From assembly GCF_928097925.1 (NCBI RefSeq), contig NZ_CAKMRI010000001.1:248001-312000 (forward strand): a stretch of DNA of 64,000 nucleotides. The letters are read 5' to 3'. The position numbers and the translations under genes are program-made. Below, in pieces: positions 18,808-27,322 of this stretch; within the stretch, counting starts at the first letter, position 1, and each line of letters opens with the position of its first letter. A model generated the notes under the pieces. That model was given only the letters and a program-made list of their open reading frames with translations, did not search any database and was not told the DNA's origin. The DNA is from Mediannikoviicoccus vaginalis (lineage in GTDB: Bacteria; Bacillota; Clostridia; Tissierellales; Peptoniphilaceae).

Positions 18808-19261
18808 TACCCATGGAAGTTATAAAGAGGTTGCAAGTAGTCTTTTAGAAAATAATGTGGATGTTATTATTCACTTAGGAGATTACTCCGATGACGGTAA
18901 AGACATTGGAGAGATAACTAATAAGCCCATATATGTGGTTAGAGGGAATAATGACTATGTGGCAACTGATGAGCCATCTGAGCTACTTATAAACATTGGA
19001 GGCATCGATTTTTTTATAACACATGGACATAAATACAATGTTTATTCAGGATTGACAAATCTTATGTTTAGAGCCAAGGCTGCAGGAGCTCAAGTGGTTT
19101 TGTTCGGACATACACATGTTTATTTAAAAGAGGTTTCTGACAATATATTGTTTTTAAATCCTGGTAGTCCAAGCTATCCAAGATTTAATGATAAAAAAGG
19201 GTATGTAATATTTGATACTGAAACACTTAAAACAAATAGAATTTATATGGAGGACAAATAA
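18785..19261 (+). CDS. MJ0936/YfcE-family metallophosphoesterase
   Basis: Two-metal phosphodiesterase of the YfcE family; physiological substrate unknown, with cyclic nucleotides or bis(p-nitrophenyl)phosphate used only as test substrates in relatives. The metal motifs are all visible in order: SDTHG (7-11), GDYSDDG, GNND, THGH and GHTH. The 158-aa length is the family norm. It starts inside the end of rdgB and stops on top of the folD start; the rdgB-yfcE pairing is common and suggests a shared nucleotide-clean-up role, which is inference. Confidence 0.9.
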   Translation: MKIGIVSDTHGSYKEVASSLLENNVDVIIHLGDYSDDGKDIGEITNKPIYVVRGNNDYVATDEPSELLINIGGIDFFITHGHKYNVYSGLTNLMFRAKAAGAQVVLFGHTHVYLKEVSDNILFLNPGSPSYPRFNDKKGYVIFDTETLKTNRIYMEDK

Positions 19262-20112
19262 TGGAAAGAATTTTAACATCAAATGATTTAGCGGTAAAAC
19301 TTGAAGAAGATATTATTTCAAGGGTGGAAAAACTAAGAGAAGAAAATCATGTTCCAAAACTTGCCATCGTAAGAGTTGGTGAAAACCCAAATGATATCTC
19401 TTATGAAAAGAGTTTAGTTAAAAAGGGTGAAAACTATAAGATAGATATTCAAAGAGTACTATTAGATGAATCTATTACTACAGAAGAATTAAAGAGTGAA
19501 ATCGAAAAACTTAATAACGACGACTCTGTAACTGGAATGATTATCTTTAGACCGCTTCCTAAACACATTGATGAAGAAGTTATTCAACAAACAGTTTGCT
19601 GGAAGAAAGACGTTGACTGTATGACACCTACAAACCTTGCGAAGATTTTCCAAGGAGACTTTTCTTCTTTCCAACCTGCAACACCATATGCTTCAATGAA
19701 AATTTTAGAATACTACGATATTGACCTTGAAGGAAAAAATGTTGCAATAGTAAATAGATCAATGGTTCTTGGAAAGCCTATGGCTATGATGGTTTTAGGT
19801 AAAAATGGAACACCTATTATTTGCCACTCAAGAACCAAGGACTTAAAGAAGATTCTTAAAGAAGCAGATGTTGTTGTAACAGCAACAGGAAGAGCAAAGA
19901 GCTTAACAAGAGACTTCTTAACAGAAGATTCAATTGTAATTGACGTTGGAGTTTCCATGGGAGAAGATGGAAAACTTTCTGGAGATGCTGACTTTGAAGA
20001 CTTAAAGGACTTCGTAAAGGGTATCACTCCAAGACTTGGAGGAGTTGGAAAGATTACTTCAACATTATTAATGGATCAAATTGTTCAAGCAAAAGAAAAA
20101 AGTTTAAAATAG
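19261..20112 (+). CDS. folD: Bifunctional methylenetetrahydrofolate dehydrogenase / cyclohydrolase
   Basis: Interconverts 5,10-methylene- and 10-formyl-tetrahydrofolate with NADP. The 283-aa protein carries SYEKSLVKKGE, whose Tyr and Lys are in the active site (usual YVxxKxKA), then DVDCMTPTN, ATPYASMKIL (usual PCTP..G), the nucleotide-binding VNRSMVLGKPMAMMVL and a C-terminal PRLGGVGKIT. The variants SYEKS and PATPYASM instead of the more common YxxxK/PCTPxG are mild divergences. It is the last gene of the operon and is followed by a bidirectional terminator. Confidence 0.92.
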   Translation: MERILTSNDLAVKLEEDIISRVEKLREENHVPKLAIVRVGENPNDISYEKSLVKKGENYKIDIQRVLLDESITTEELKSEIEKLNNDDSVTGMIIFRPLPKHIDEEVIQQTVCWKKDVDCMTPTNLAKIFQGDFSSFQPATPYASMKILEYYDIDLEGKNVAIVNRSMVLGKPMAMMVLGKNGTPIICHSRTKDLKKILKEADVVVTATGRAKSLTRDFLTEDSIVIDVGVSMGEDGKLSGDADFEDLKDFVKGITPRLGGVGKITSTLLMDQIVQAKEKSLK

Positions 20113-20133
20113 GATTCAAATTTCCAAAATAAA

Positions 20134-20168
20134 GGGAGATGTTGTTAACAAGCAACACCTCCTAATTT
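20134..20168. terminator. Bidirectional terminator between folD and the M18 aminopeptidase
   Basis: Arms GGAGATGTTG and CAACACCTCC flank an eight-base loop, with T-rich sequence on the plus side (AATTTTTG) and also on the minus side. It can end both the folD operon and the converging peptidase transcript. Confidence 0.7.
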
Positions 20169-20172
20169 TTGT

Positions 20173-21465
20173 TTATAGTGAAATATCTTCAAAGAATTTT
20201 TCAAATAACAAATGAATATATTCTTGGTCTTTAGAACCTCCCAGCTCTCTTACTGAATGCATTCCAAGAATTGGACATCCCATATCAATTGATTTTATAT
20301 TTAGATGTGATGAGTTAATTGGACCAATTGTTGATCCACCAGGCATATCTGAACGATTTACAAAGTATTGTACAGGAACATCTATATCTCTAGATAATTT
20401 ATTTATAAATGAAGCTGATATGCTATCTGAAGTGTAACTCATTCTAGCAGCCATTTTTATACATGGTCCTTCGTTTATGATTGGGAAATTAGTTGGGTCG
20501 TTCTTCTCAACGTAATTTGGGTGAAGGGCATGTGCTTGATCGGCAGAAATCATAAATGATTTGTCTATTGCTATATCAAAATCTTCAAAATTTCCACCAG
20601 TAGTGTAGACAATTCTTTGTAACACATCTCTTAAGAAAGGAGAGTCGGCACCTTCTTTTGTCATTGAACCAATCTCTTCGTGATTTGAAACTAATACAAC
20701 ATTAATTCCACTCTTTGACTTCGAAGAAATCAGAGCTTCAATTGAAGAGTAGGCCATACCAAGGTTATCTATTCGTCCAATGCTATAAAACTCTTCGTCT
20801 ATTCCAATGTACTTTCCTTTTTCTGTGTCATATAAAAATAAATCAAAATCTAGAATATCTTCCTTTTTTACATTTAATTTTTCAGAAATCAAAGTTATTA
20901 AGAGTTCATCTTTTTCTGAATTTGAAGACAACATTCCAAGTATTGGTAGAGTATCCTTTTGAGGATTATAAGTGTAACCCTTATTTATCTCTCTATTCAT
21001 ATGAATTGCTAAGTTTGGAATTGTAGTAACAGGTTTTTCGAAGTCTACTAGTTTTGAAATGATTTTTTTATTTTCAACAACAGAAACTCTCCCGGCAATT
21101 GAAAGGCTTCTATCAAACCATGTGCTTAAAATTGGTCCACCATAAACTTCTGTGTTTAGTTTAATATACTTATCCTTTTCAATCATTACAGGATTTGGTT
21201 TTATTCTAAAAGTAGGGGAGTCGCTATGTGAACCTACAATGTTAAAGTGTGTAAATTTTTTAATATCATTAACAGTAAATGCAATAATTGCAGAATCGCC
21301 ATTGCTTATAAAATACTTTCCATTATTTTTTAATTTCCATTTCTCAGATCTTAAAAGTTCTGTAAAACCATTTTCGTAAAGTCTTTCTCTAATATTTTTA
21401 TTAACATGATAGACGGAAGGACTGTTATCTATAAAGTCCATAAGTCCATTTACGTATTTATTCAT
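20173..21465 (-). CDS. apeB: M18-family aminopeptidase
   Basis: Cytosolic dizinc aminopeptidase of the aspartyl aminopeptidase (M18) family, which trims N-terminal residues from peptides. The 430-aa protein shows the metal-binding motifs GSHSDSPTFRIKP (with the first zinc His and Asp), NHEEIGS (catalytic Glu pair), then SADQAHALHPNY and the C-terminal LGMHSVREL with the last zinc His. It is a single gene transcribed against folD and divergently from the FMN riboswitch. The substrate preference cannot be read from sequence. Confidence 0.93.
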   Translation of the reverse strand: MNKYVNGLMDFIDNSPSVYHVNKNIRERLYENGFTELLRSEKWKLKNNGKYFISNGDSAIIAFTVNDIKKFTHFNIVGSHSDSPTFRIKPNPVMIEKDKYIKLNTEVYGGPILSTWFDRSLSIAGRVSVVENKKIISKLVDFEKPVTTIPNLAIHMNREINKGYTYNPQKDTLPILGMLSSNSEKDELLITLISEKLNVKKEDILDFDLFLYDTEKGKYIGIDEEFYSIGRIDNLGMAYSSIEALISSKSKSGINVVLVSNHEEIGSMTKEGADSPFLRDVLQRIVYTTGGNFEDFDIAIDKSFMISADQAHALHPNYVEKNDPTNFPIINEGPCIKMAARMSYTSDSISASFINKLSRDIDVPVQYFVNRSDMPGGSTIGPINSSHLNIKSIDMGCPILGMHSVRELGGSKDQEYIHLLFEKFFEDISL

Positions 21466-21523
21466 ATTATCACCTCAACTATATTGTACCATTAAATTAA
21501 TTTATTTTTAGATGATGTTGTGG

Positions 21524-21529
21524 TATAAT
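21524..21529 (+). promoter_or_regulatory. Extended -10 promoter of the FMN riboswitch transcript
   Basis: TGGTATAAT: a perfect TATAAT (21524-21529) preceded by the extended-10 TG. No good -35 is visible. The riboswitch aptamer starts about ten bases downstream. Confidence 0.6.
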
Positions 21530-21536
21530 AAAAATA

Positions 21537-21682
21537 TCTTCAGGGCGAGGTGTAATTCCTCACCGGCGGTTATAGTCCGCGAGCCACTTAGGCCGATTTG
21601 GTGAAATTCCAAAACCGACAGTATAGTCTGGATGAAAGAAGAGATAGCTATTATAGCCCCGAAGTAATACGGGGTTTTTTTA
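21537..21682 (+). promoter_or_regulatory. FMN riboswitch (RFN element) with terminator
   Basis: The RFN consensus is easily read: CAGGGCGAGGTG at 21541, ACCGGCGGT, GTCCGCGAGCC, CGACAGTATAGTC and the closing GGATGAAAGAAG (to about 21651). It is followed by a terminator hairpin CCCCG/CGGGG (21657-21674) and TTTTTTT. FMN binding should cause early termination and shut off the riboflavin transporter gene ribU downstream. Confidence 0.97.
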
Positions 21683-21706
21683 ATGCCCCTAAATTAGGAG
21701 GACGAT

Positions 21707-22282
21707 ATGAATATTAAAAAGTTGGTAAGAATAGCGCTACTTGGTGCTATAGCAGGAATTTTGATGATTGCATTTCACTTTCCACTACCTATGTTTCCAC
21801 CATTTATGGACATAGACTTTGGAGAAGTGCCAGCACTTATTGCTGGATTCACAATGGGGCCATTAGCAGGATTTTATGTTATAATAATTAAGTTGATAGT
21901 AAAATTAATTGTACAGTCAACAAGTACGGGATTTATTGGAGAGCTATCTAACTTAATTGTTTCAAGTGCACTAGTGTGTACATCTTCATATCTTTATAGC
22001 AAAAAGAAGACAGCAAAAAACTCTGCATTTGCTTTAACAATTGGAGTTTTGGCAATGGCAACAGTTGCAACCATAAGTAATTATTTCTTTATATTTCCGC
22101 TATATGGATTGGATATACCAGTATATGCAAAGACATTTGGAAAGATTAATCCGCTTGTAAAGAACTCAGCAACATTTTTATTTATTGTTATAATCCCGTT
22201 TAATATAATAAAGGGATTTCTCAATTCAGTCGTAGCTGTAGCACTAGTAAAGCCGATTGAAAAATATATGAATAAGGCATAG
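21707..22282 (+). CDS. ribU: Riboflavin ECF transporter substrate-binding protein
   Basis: S-component of an ECF-type vitamin importer, specific for riboflavin. The 191-aa protein is very hydrophobic, with about six helices; the RibU/YpaA signature region FPPFMDIDFGEVPALIAGF, where FMDID...GE..AL is conserved, follows the first helix. The FMN riboswitch directly upstream independently points to riboflavin. The energising EcfA/T module is not in the window. Together with thiT it suggests the organism imports vitamins and does not make them. Confidence 0.95.
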   Translation: MNIKKLVRIALLGAIAGILMIAFHFPLPMFPPFMDIDFGEVPALIAGFTMGPLAGFYVIIIKLIVKLIVQSTSTGFIGELSNLIVSSALVCTSSYLYSKKKTAKNSAFALTIGVLAMATVATISNYFFIFPLYGLDIPVYAKTFGKINPLVKNSATFLFIVIIPFNIIKGFLNSVVAVALVKPIEKYMNKA

Positions 22283-22308
22283 AGGAATCGCTTAGCGATT
22301 CCTTTCTT
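22283..22308 (+). terminator. Terminator after ribU
   Basis: Perfect nine-base-pair hairpin AGGAATCGC / GCGATTCCT with a three-base loop, followed by TTCTT. It lies directly behind the ribU stop; tsaE starts 13 bases later. Confidence 0.7.
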
Positions 22309-22320
22309 AATTGGAGCGAT

Positions 22321-22773
22321 ATGTATAAATTTAATTCAAATAGTTTAGAAGATACAAATGAATTTGCAAAGATATTATCTATGGGCTTAAATAAAGGCTC
22401 TGTTATATCTTTAGTTGGAGATATGGGTGCAGGTAAAACTACATTTACACAATATCTACTAAAACAACTTGGAGTTTTAGACTATGTTACAAGTCCAACA
22501 TTTTCTTTAGTTAATACCTATTATGGTGACTTTGAAATTAATCATTTAGATCTTTATAGAATGGAAAATGAAGTTGAAATGGAAACATTAGATATTGACT
22601 TGTTATTTTATCCTGATGGCATAACCATAATTGAGTGGGCGGAGAGGGCGAAGAGTTATTTGCCGAGAAACCTTATTGAGATACACATTGAAAAGACTTC
22701 TACCACTGGAAGAGAGTTTAGTATTTTAGGAAATAACAGAGAGGAAAAGAAATTAATAGAGAGATTACAATGA
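22321..22773 (+). CDS. tsaE: tRNA t6A biosynthesis ATPase TsaE
   Basis: Small P-loop ATPase needed for multiple-turnover synthesis of N6-threonylcarbamoyl-adenosine at tRNA position 37, together with TsaB and TsaD. The Walker A motif GDMGAGKTT is at 33-41. Further family motifs are SPTFSLVNTY, HLDLYR and IIEWAERA. The length of 150 aa is normal. It overlaps tsaB by four bases (ATGA), the first link of the tsaE-tsaB-rimI-tsaD operon. Confidence 0.95.
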   Translation: MYKFNSNSLEDTNEFAKILSMGLNKGSVISLVGDMGAGKTTFTQYLLKQLGVLDYVTSPTFSLVNTYYGDFEINHLDLYRMENEVEMETLDIDLLFYPDGITIIEWAERAKSYLPRNLIEIHIEKTSTTGREFSILGNNREEKKLIERLQ

Positions 22774-23450
22774 AAATTTTAAGTATTGAGACATCTGGAA
22801 TGATATCTTCTTGCAGTGTAATGGAAGATGGAAAGATAATTGGAGAATTTAATATAAACCAGAAGAGGACCCATAGTGAAACCTTGGTACCCATGATTAA
22901 AGAGCTTTTAGACAAGCTTGGATTATCCACTAATGAAATAGACCTATATGCCGTTGGAAAGGGTCCTGGGTCATTTACAGGCCTTCGTATAGGCATGACA
23001 GTGGCAAAGACATTGGCCATGGTGTTTGATAAAGACATAATTGGCGTTTCCACTTTAAAATCTATTGCAAGAGGAGTGTATTCTCCAAAAAAAATAGTTT
23101 CTATTATAGATGCAAGAGGTGGAAGGGTTTATTATGGAATATACCAGTGGAAGGATAAGAAATTGGAAGAAATTGAAAGTGAAGATTTAATCTACTTTGA
23201 AGACTTAGTTGAAAAATTAAAAATGACCAATGAAAAATATCTTTTTGTTGGAGATGTGGATGACTTTTTAGATGATATTACAGAGCTAGGATATGAATAC
23301 ATTGAAAATTTAAACACCAATATAGCATCTAATATTTCTAAGATAGCTTATGAAAACAAAGATGAAGCTAAGAAAGATTATTTAGATTTAAAACCTGAAT
23401 ACATTAGAAAGTCACAGGCACAAAGGGATCTTGAAAATAAAAATGTATAG
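22770..23450 (+). CDS. tsaB: tRNA t6A biosynthesis protein TsaB
   Basis: Inactive paralogue of TsaD (ASKHA fold) that forms the TsaD-TsaB heterodimer of the t6A machinery. The 226-aa protein has an N-terminal ILSIETSG strand, the family signature GKGPGSFTGLRIGM and ISTLKS-like VSTLKSIA. It lacks the metal-binding histidines of TsaD, as TsaB should. It is translationally coupled to tsaE and its end overlaps rimI. Confidence 0.94.
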   Translation: MKILSIETSGMISSCSVMEDGKIIGEFNINQKRTHSETLVPMIKELLDKLGLSTNEIDLYAVGKGPGSFTGLRIGMTVAKTLAMVFDKDIIGVSTLKSIARGVYSPKKIVSIIDARGGRVYYGIYQWKDKKLEEIESEDLIYFEDLVEKLKMTNEKYLFVGDVDDFLDDITELGYEYIENLNTNIASNISKIAYENKDEAKKDYLDLKPEYIRKSQAQRDLENKNV

Positions 23451-23925
23451 AGTGGAAAAAGTAACTCAAAAAGAAATTGCCCTCGTATCTGAAATGGAAA
23501 ATGAAATTTTCAGTTTTCCATGGGCATATGAATCTTTTGAAACCCTAATTGAAAACCCCTGTAATCATTTTTACATTGTATTTGACAAAGGCACACCAGT
23601 TGCCTATTTTGGAATTATGATTATAATGAACGAATGTGATATATATAATATTGCCGTAAGACCAAATTACCAGGGAAAGGGAATAGGAAGCTTTATAATA
23701 CAAGAGATAATTGAAATTTGTAGAAAAAAAGAAGTTGATACTATTACATTAGAGGTACGTGAATTCAATTATAGGGCAATAGGTCTTTATGAGAAATATG
23801 GATTTAAACTAGTTTCTCGAATAAAAGGATATTATTCGAAACCATTGGAAGATGGATTATTAATGAGGTTGAGTATAGATGAAGAAGAACTTAAAAATTT
23901 TAGCCATAGAAACGTCATGCGATGA
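23443..23925 (+). CDS. rimI: Ribosomal protein S18-alanine N-acetyltransferase-like GNAT enzyme
   Basis: GNAT acetyltransferase of the RimI family. The acetyl-CoA site is visible as VRPNYQGKGIGSFII, followed by LEVREFNYRAIGLYEKYGF, the classic RimI C-terminal block. Location within the tsaB-tsaD operon is typical. I prefer ATG 23443 (160 aa) to the in-frame TTG 23431, because RimI proteins start just before the first strand; neither has a strong Shine-Dalgarno, and translation is likely coupled to tsaB. Which protein it acetylates cannot be told. Confidence 0.9.
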   Translation: MYRVEKVTQKEIALVSEMENEIFSFPWAYESFETLIENPCNHFYIVFDKGTPVAYFGIMIIMNECDIYNIAVRPNYQGKGIGSFIIQEIIEICRKKEVDTITLEVREFNYRAIGLYEKYGFKLVSRIKGYYSKPLEDGLLMRLSIDEEELKNFSHRNVMR

Positions 23926-24898
23926 AACTTCCGTTGCTGTGGTAGAGGATGGAAGAAATGTACTTTCAAATATAATTTCGTCACAAATTTCTACCCATAG
24001 AGTGTTTGGTGGAGTTGTACCGGAAATTGCAAGCAGGATGCATCTCGAAAGTATAAATCACATCATTAAAGCAGCTCTAGAAGAGGCGGGATTAACATTT
24101 TCTGATATAGATGTGGTTGCATGCACAAAGGGACCAGGACTAATAGGAGCGCTACTTGTGGGGATATCCTCTGCAAAAGCACTTTCGTTGGCCTTGGATA
24201 TACCACTTGTTGGAGTTAATCACATGGAGGGGCATATATGCGCCAATTACTTGGTGCACAAAGATTTAAAACCTCCATTTGGTGGCCTTGTAGTGTCTGG
24301 GGGACATACTTACTTAGTAAATATTAAAGACTATAATGATACAGAAATAATTGGAAGAACAAAAGACGACGCCGCAGGAGAGTGCTTCGACAAGATTGCA
24401 AGAGCTCTTGGACTTCCATACCCTGGAGGACCAGAAATTGACAAGAGAGCAAAGCTCGGAGATAAACATGCGATAGAATTTCCAAGACCACTTATTGACG
24501 AAAACTCCTATGACTTTAGCTATAGTGGATTAAAGACTGCTGTGCTTAATTATTTGAATCAAAAGAATCAAAAAAATGAAGAGATTGATATAAATGATGT
24601 TGCTGCAAGTTTTCAAGAAGCTGTTCTAGATGTTCTTGTTACAAAGTCAGTACGAATGATTAAAGAATTTAATATGAAAAAATTTATTATCTCTGGAGGG
24701 GTTGCCGCAAACTCTGAACTTAAGGAAAAACTTCAAAAAGAATGCGACAAGCTTGGAGTGAAGCTTTTTTATCCAACCAATATATTTTGCACAGACAATG
24801 CAGCAATGATTGGTTCAGCAGCTTATTATAATTATATTAATGGCAAAGTTTCAGAGCTGGACTTAAAAGTTTATCCCAACTTGGAACTTAATGAATAA
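23879..24898 (+). CDS. tsaD: tRNA N6-adenosine threonylcarbamoyltransferase
   Basis: Catalytic subunit of t6A synthesis; transfers the threonylcarbamoyl group from TC-AMP to A37 of ANN-decoding tRNAs. The metalloprotein motif HMEGH (His115, His119) binds iron or zinc; the ASKHA signatures LAIETSCDETSVA (9-20), CTKGPGLIGALLVG, VSGGHT, GEAFDK-like GECFDK, and the C-terminal CTDNAAM are present. Length 339 aa is normal. It begins within the rimI coding region and closes the operon. Confidence 0.97.
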   Translation: MKKNLKILAIETSCDETSVAVVEDGRNVLSNIISSQISTHRVFGGVVPEIASRMHLESINHIIKAALEEAGLTFSDIDVVACTKGPGLIGALLVGISSAKALSLALDIPLVGVNHMEGHICANYLVHKDLKPPFGGLVVSGGHTYLVNIKDYNDTEIIGRTKDDAAGECFDKIARALGLPYPGGPEIDKRAKLGDKHAIEFPRPLIDENSYDFSYSGLKTAVLNYLNQKNQKNEEIDINDVAASFQEAVLDVLVTKSVRMIKEFNMKKFIISGGVAANSELKEKLQKECDKLGVKLFYPTNIFCTDNAAMIGSAAYYNYINGKVSELDLKVYPNLELNE

Positions 24899-24922
24899 AA
24901 TATTAAATTTAAAGTAAGAAAT

Positions 24923-24968
24923 AAAAGTAGAGATAAAGATTTGCCCTGTGTCTCTACTTTTACTTTTT
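24923..24968 (+). terminator. Terminator after tsaD
   Basis: Eleven-base arms AAAAGTAGAGA and TCTCTACTTTT flank a 17-base loop, followed by a T-rich run. It separates the t6A operon from trpS. Confidence 0.7.
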
Positions 24969-25013
24969 AACGATATATTATACAATGTAAGTAATTAATG
25001 TTTTGGAGGAATT

Positions 25014-26006
25014 ATGAATAAGAAAGTAGTTTTAAGCGGAGTTCAACCCTCCGGTAGTTTAACAATAGGAAATTATCTAGGAGCAATACAAAATTTTTCT
25101 AGGCTTCAAGAAGATTATGAATGTATATATGCAATAGCGGACTTACACTCAATTACAGTTCCGCAAGTTGCAAAGGATTTAAGAAGAAGGACATATGAAG
25201 TTCTTGCACTATACATGGCTTGTAATGTTGATCCTGAAAAATCAACTATATTTGTACAGTCCCATGTGCCACAGCATCTTGAACTTAGCTGGGTACTTAG
25301 TTCCATTTCATATATGGGCCAACTAAGTAGAATGACTCAGTTCAAAGACAAGGCAAAAAAATCAGAAGAAAACTTAAATGCGGCACTTTTTACCTATCCT
25401 GTGCTTATGGCGGCGGATATTTTATTATATCAAACTGATTTTGTTCCAGTTGGGGAAGATCAAAGGCAACATTTGGAACTGGCAAGGGATCTTGCCATAA
25501 GATTTAATAGCAAGTATTCAGATACTTTTAAAGTTCCAGATAACTTAATCAGAAAAGAAACAGGAAAGATATATAGTTTAAAGGACCCTAGCGTTAAGAT
25601 GTCTAAGTCAAGTGAAGACGAAAATAGCTATATCTTAATGTTGGATGATCCAAAGACCATTGAGAGGAAAATTAAGAGGGCAGTTACAGACTCAGATGCA
25701 AACTTCTGCTATAGTGACGACCAACCAGGTCTAAAAAATCTTATAAATATTTACCAAGCTTTTTCAAACGAATCTGTAGAAGATATTGTAAAACAGTATG
25801 AAGGTGAAAGCTATGGACCATTTAAAAATGATTTAGCAGAGCTTATAATTGAAAGTTTAAGACCAATTCAAGAAGAATATAATAGACTTATAAATGACAA
25901 GGCATATCTTGAAGAAGTAATGGCAAAGGGAGCTTCAAAAGCAAGTTACTTAGCAAATAAAACCTTAAGAAAAGTTTATAGAAAAGTTGGTTTTGTACAG
26001 ATATAA
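25014..26006 (+). CDS. trpS: Tryptophanyl-tRNA synthetase
   Basis: Class I aminoacyl-tRNA synthetase for tryptophan. The HIGH-like motif is TIGNYLG (17-23) after SGVQPSG, and KMSKS is exact in VKMSKSSED near 195. ADLHSIT and GEDQRQHLELARD are typical. The length of 330 aa is normal. The ATG follows GGAGGAATT. No T-box precedes it, unlike trpS genes of many Bacillota. It appears to be monocistronic. Confidence 0.97.
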   Translation: MNKKVVLSGVQPSGSLTIGNYLGAIQNFSRLQEDYECIYAIADLHSITVPQVAKDLRRRTYEVLALYMACNVDPEKSTIFVQSHVPQHLELSWVLSSISYMGQLSRMTQFKDKAKKSEENLNAALFTYPVLMAADILLYQTDFVPVGEDQRQHLELARDLAIRFNSKYSDTFKVPDNLIRKETGKIYSLKDPSVKMSKSSEDENSYILMLDDPKTIERKIKRAVTDSDANFCYSDDQPGLKNLINIYQAFSNESVEDIVKQYEGESYGPFKNDLAELIIESLRPIQEEYNRLINDKAYLEEVMAKGASKASYLANKTLRKVYRKVGFVQI

Positions 26007-26040
26007 TTTGAAGTTATCGTTTTTTTGCTCTTAATTTTGA

Positions 26041-26046
26041 TATAAT
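26041..26046 (+). promoter_or_regulatory. Extended -10 promoter upstream of the HlyD-like gene
   Basis: TGATATAAT with a perfect TATAAT at 26041-26046 and the extended TG; no clear -35. It lies 31 bases before the start codon and probably begins the yggS-sepF-ylmH transcript. Confidence 0.5.
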
Positions 26047-26077
26047 AAACAATGATGCAAGAAATGAGAAGGGTATT

Positions 26078-27313
26078 ATGAAAAGAAAAAGACGAAAGAA
26101 AAAGATTAAGATTACCCCACAGATTTTGATATTATTATTGCTTATTTTAGTTGTTGCAAGAAATGTATATTCAAAACAATTTAAATCTAAAACTTTGGAA
26201 CTAAATAGTATAGAAAAATATGAAAGCATATTAAACCTTAAAGGGCCAGTAATAAGAGAAGAGTATTTAATTTCATATGGTGAAAGTATAAACACCGATA
26301 AAGAAGTAATGGACAAGATTTCTGCCCTTTCTAATATTGGATCTATTAATGATTTTAAAAATAATTTAGATTTAAATCTTGAGTATGCTAAGGAGCAGGC
26401 TGAAAAACTAAATGAGATTGAAGACATATATCACAAGAAGAGACAAAAAGAAGACTCTAAAGATGCTAAAGATTCTACAGCTGAAATGGAAGAAGATGAA
26501 AGCATTGTAGCAATTAATTCTGATTATATCTATGAAAAAGTGAAAAATAATGAGCTGGAGAGTTTAAAGAGCTTAAAGGAAATAGACTATAACAACATTT
26601 ATAAAAATAGAGAAGAGCTTAATTATCTAAAGAACAAGTACAATGCTTTTTCTGAAGTTTTAAGTAAAAATGGTGAAAATCTAAAAGTTTCAGTTTCAGG
26701 AGTTCTTATAAATGAAGTTGATGGTTACGAGGATATTTTAAATCCATATGACATAGATTTAGAAAACTTTGAATTTAAAATACCTTCAGATAAAGATGAA
26801 AATGAAACGATTGATGGTTCAAAAATAGTTAATAATAACTTTTTCTACTTATATTTTAAAGTTCCAAATTCTAAATTAAATGGAAAATCTGAAATTGGAG
26901 ACAGAATTAAAATAAAATTAGAAAAGGAATACTTAAATGGAGAAGTAAAAGATTTATTTGACGATGGCAAGAGTACCAAATTTTTAACTAAATTTGATGA
27001 AGGTTTTAAACTGATAGAAAATACTAGATTCTTAGATTTTAAATTAGTCAAAGATGAAGAGGATGCCTTTTTAATTCCAACGTCAAGTCTTGTAAAAAAA
27101 GACGAACTATGGGGGGCATATGTAAAAAATCCATCAGGAATAGTAGAGTTCAAAGCTGTTAAGATTATCAGTGAAGATGGAAAGAATACTTTTGTTTCTA
27201 TTGGTAAAGATGGTATGATTACCTTTGGTGGAAAGAGTTATAAAACATTAAGCTTATACGATGAAGTACTACTTCACCCTAAGTTGGTTACGGACAATGA
27301 ATTATTAGAATAG
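26078..27313 (+). CDS. HlyD-like single-pass membrane protein
   Basis: A 411-aa protein with a very basic N-terminus (MKRKRRKKKIK) and one membrane helix at about 13-28, with the rest outside. The layout matches proteins called HlyD-family periplasmic adaptor found upstream of yggS-sepF in clostridia: an early lipoyl-like strand with LKGPVIREE, a charged helical hairpin (about 75-200) and a C-terminal beta-rich region including an IPTSSLVKKDELWGAYV stretch that resembles HlyD. No ABC transporter is adjacent. Its location in a cell-division cluster suggests an envelope role, but function is unknown. Confidence 0.72.
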   Translation: MKRKRRKKKIKITPQILILLLLILVVARNVYSKQFKSKTLELNSIEKYESILNLKGPVIREEYLISYGESINTDKEVMDKISALSNIGSINDFKNNLDLNLEYAKEQAEKLNEIEDIYHKKRQKEDSKDAKDSTAEMEEDESIVAINSDYIYEKVKNNELESLKSLKEIDYNNIYKNREELNYLKNKYNAFSEVLSKNGENLKVSVSGVLINEVDGYEDILNPYDIDLENFEFKIPSDKDENETIDGSKIVNNNFFYLYFKVPNSKLNGKSEIGDRIKIKLEKEYLNGEVKDLFDDGKSTKFLTKFDEGFKLIENTRFLDFKLVKDEEDAFLIPTSSLVKKDELWGAYVKNPSGIVEFKAVKIISEDGKNTFVSIGKDGMITFGGKSYKTLSLYDEVLLHPKLVTDNELLE

Positions 27314-27322
27314 GTGATTTTT

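Noticed and set aside
26014-26427. 137-codon minus-strand frame across the start of the HlyD-like gene
   Set aside because: Hydrophobic, Ser/Phe-rich shadow product of an AT-rich, Lys-rich coding strand; it covers the plus-strand promoter.
27314-27322. GTG 27314 as the start of yggS
   Set aside because: It lies on the AGGTG ribosome-binding sequence of the better-placed TTG 27323.
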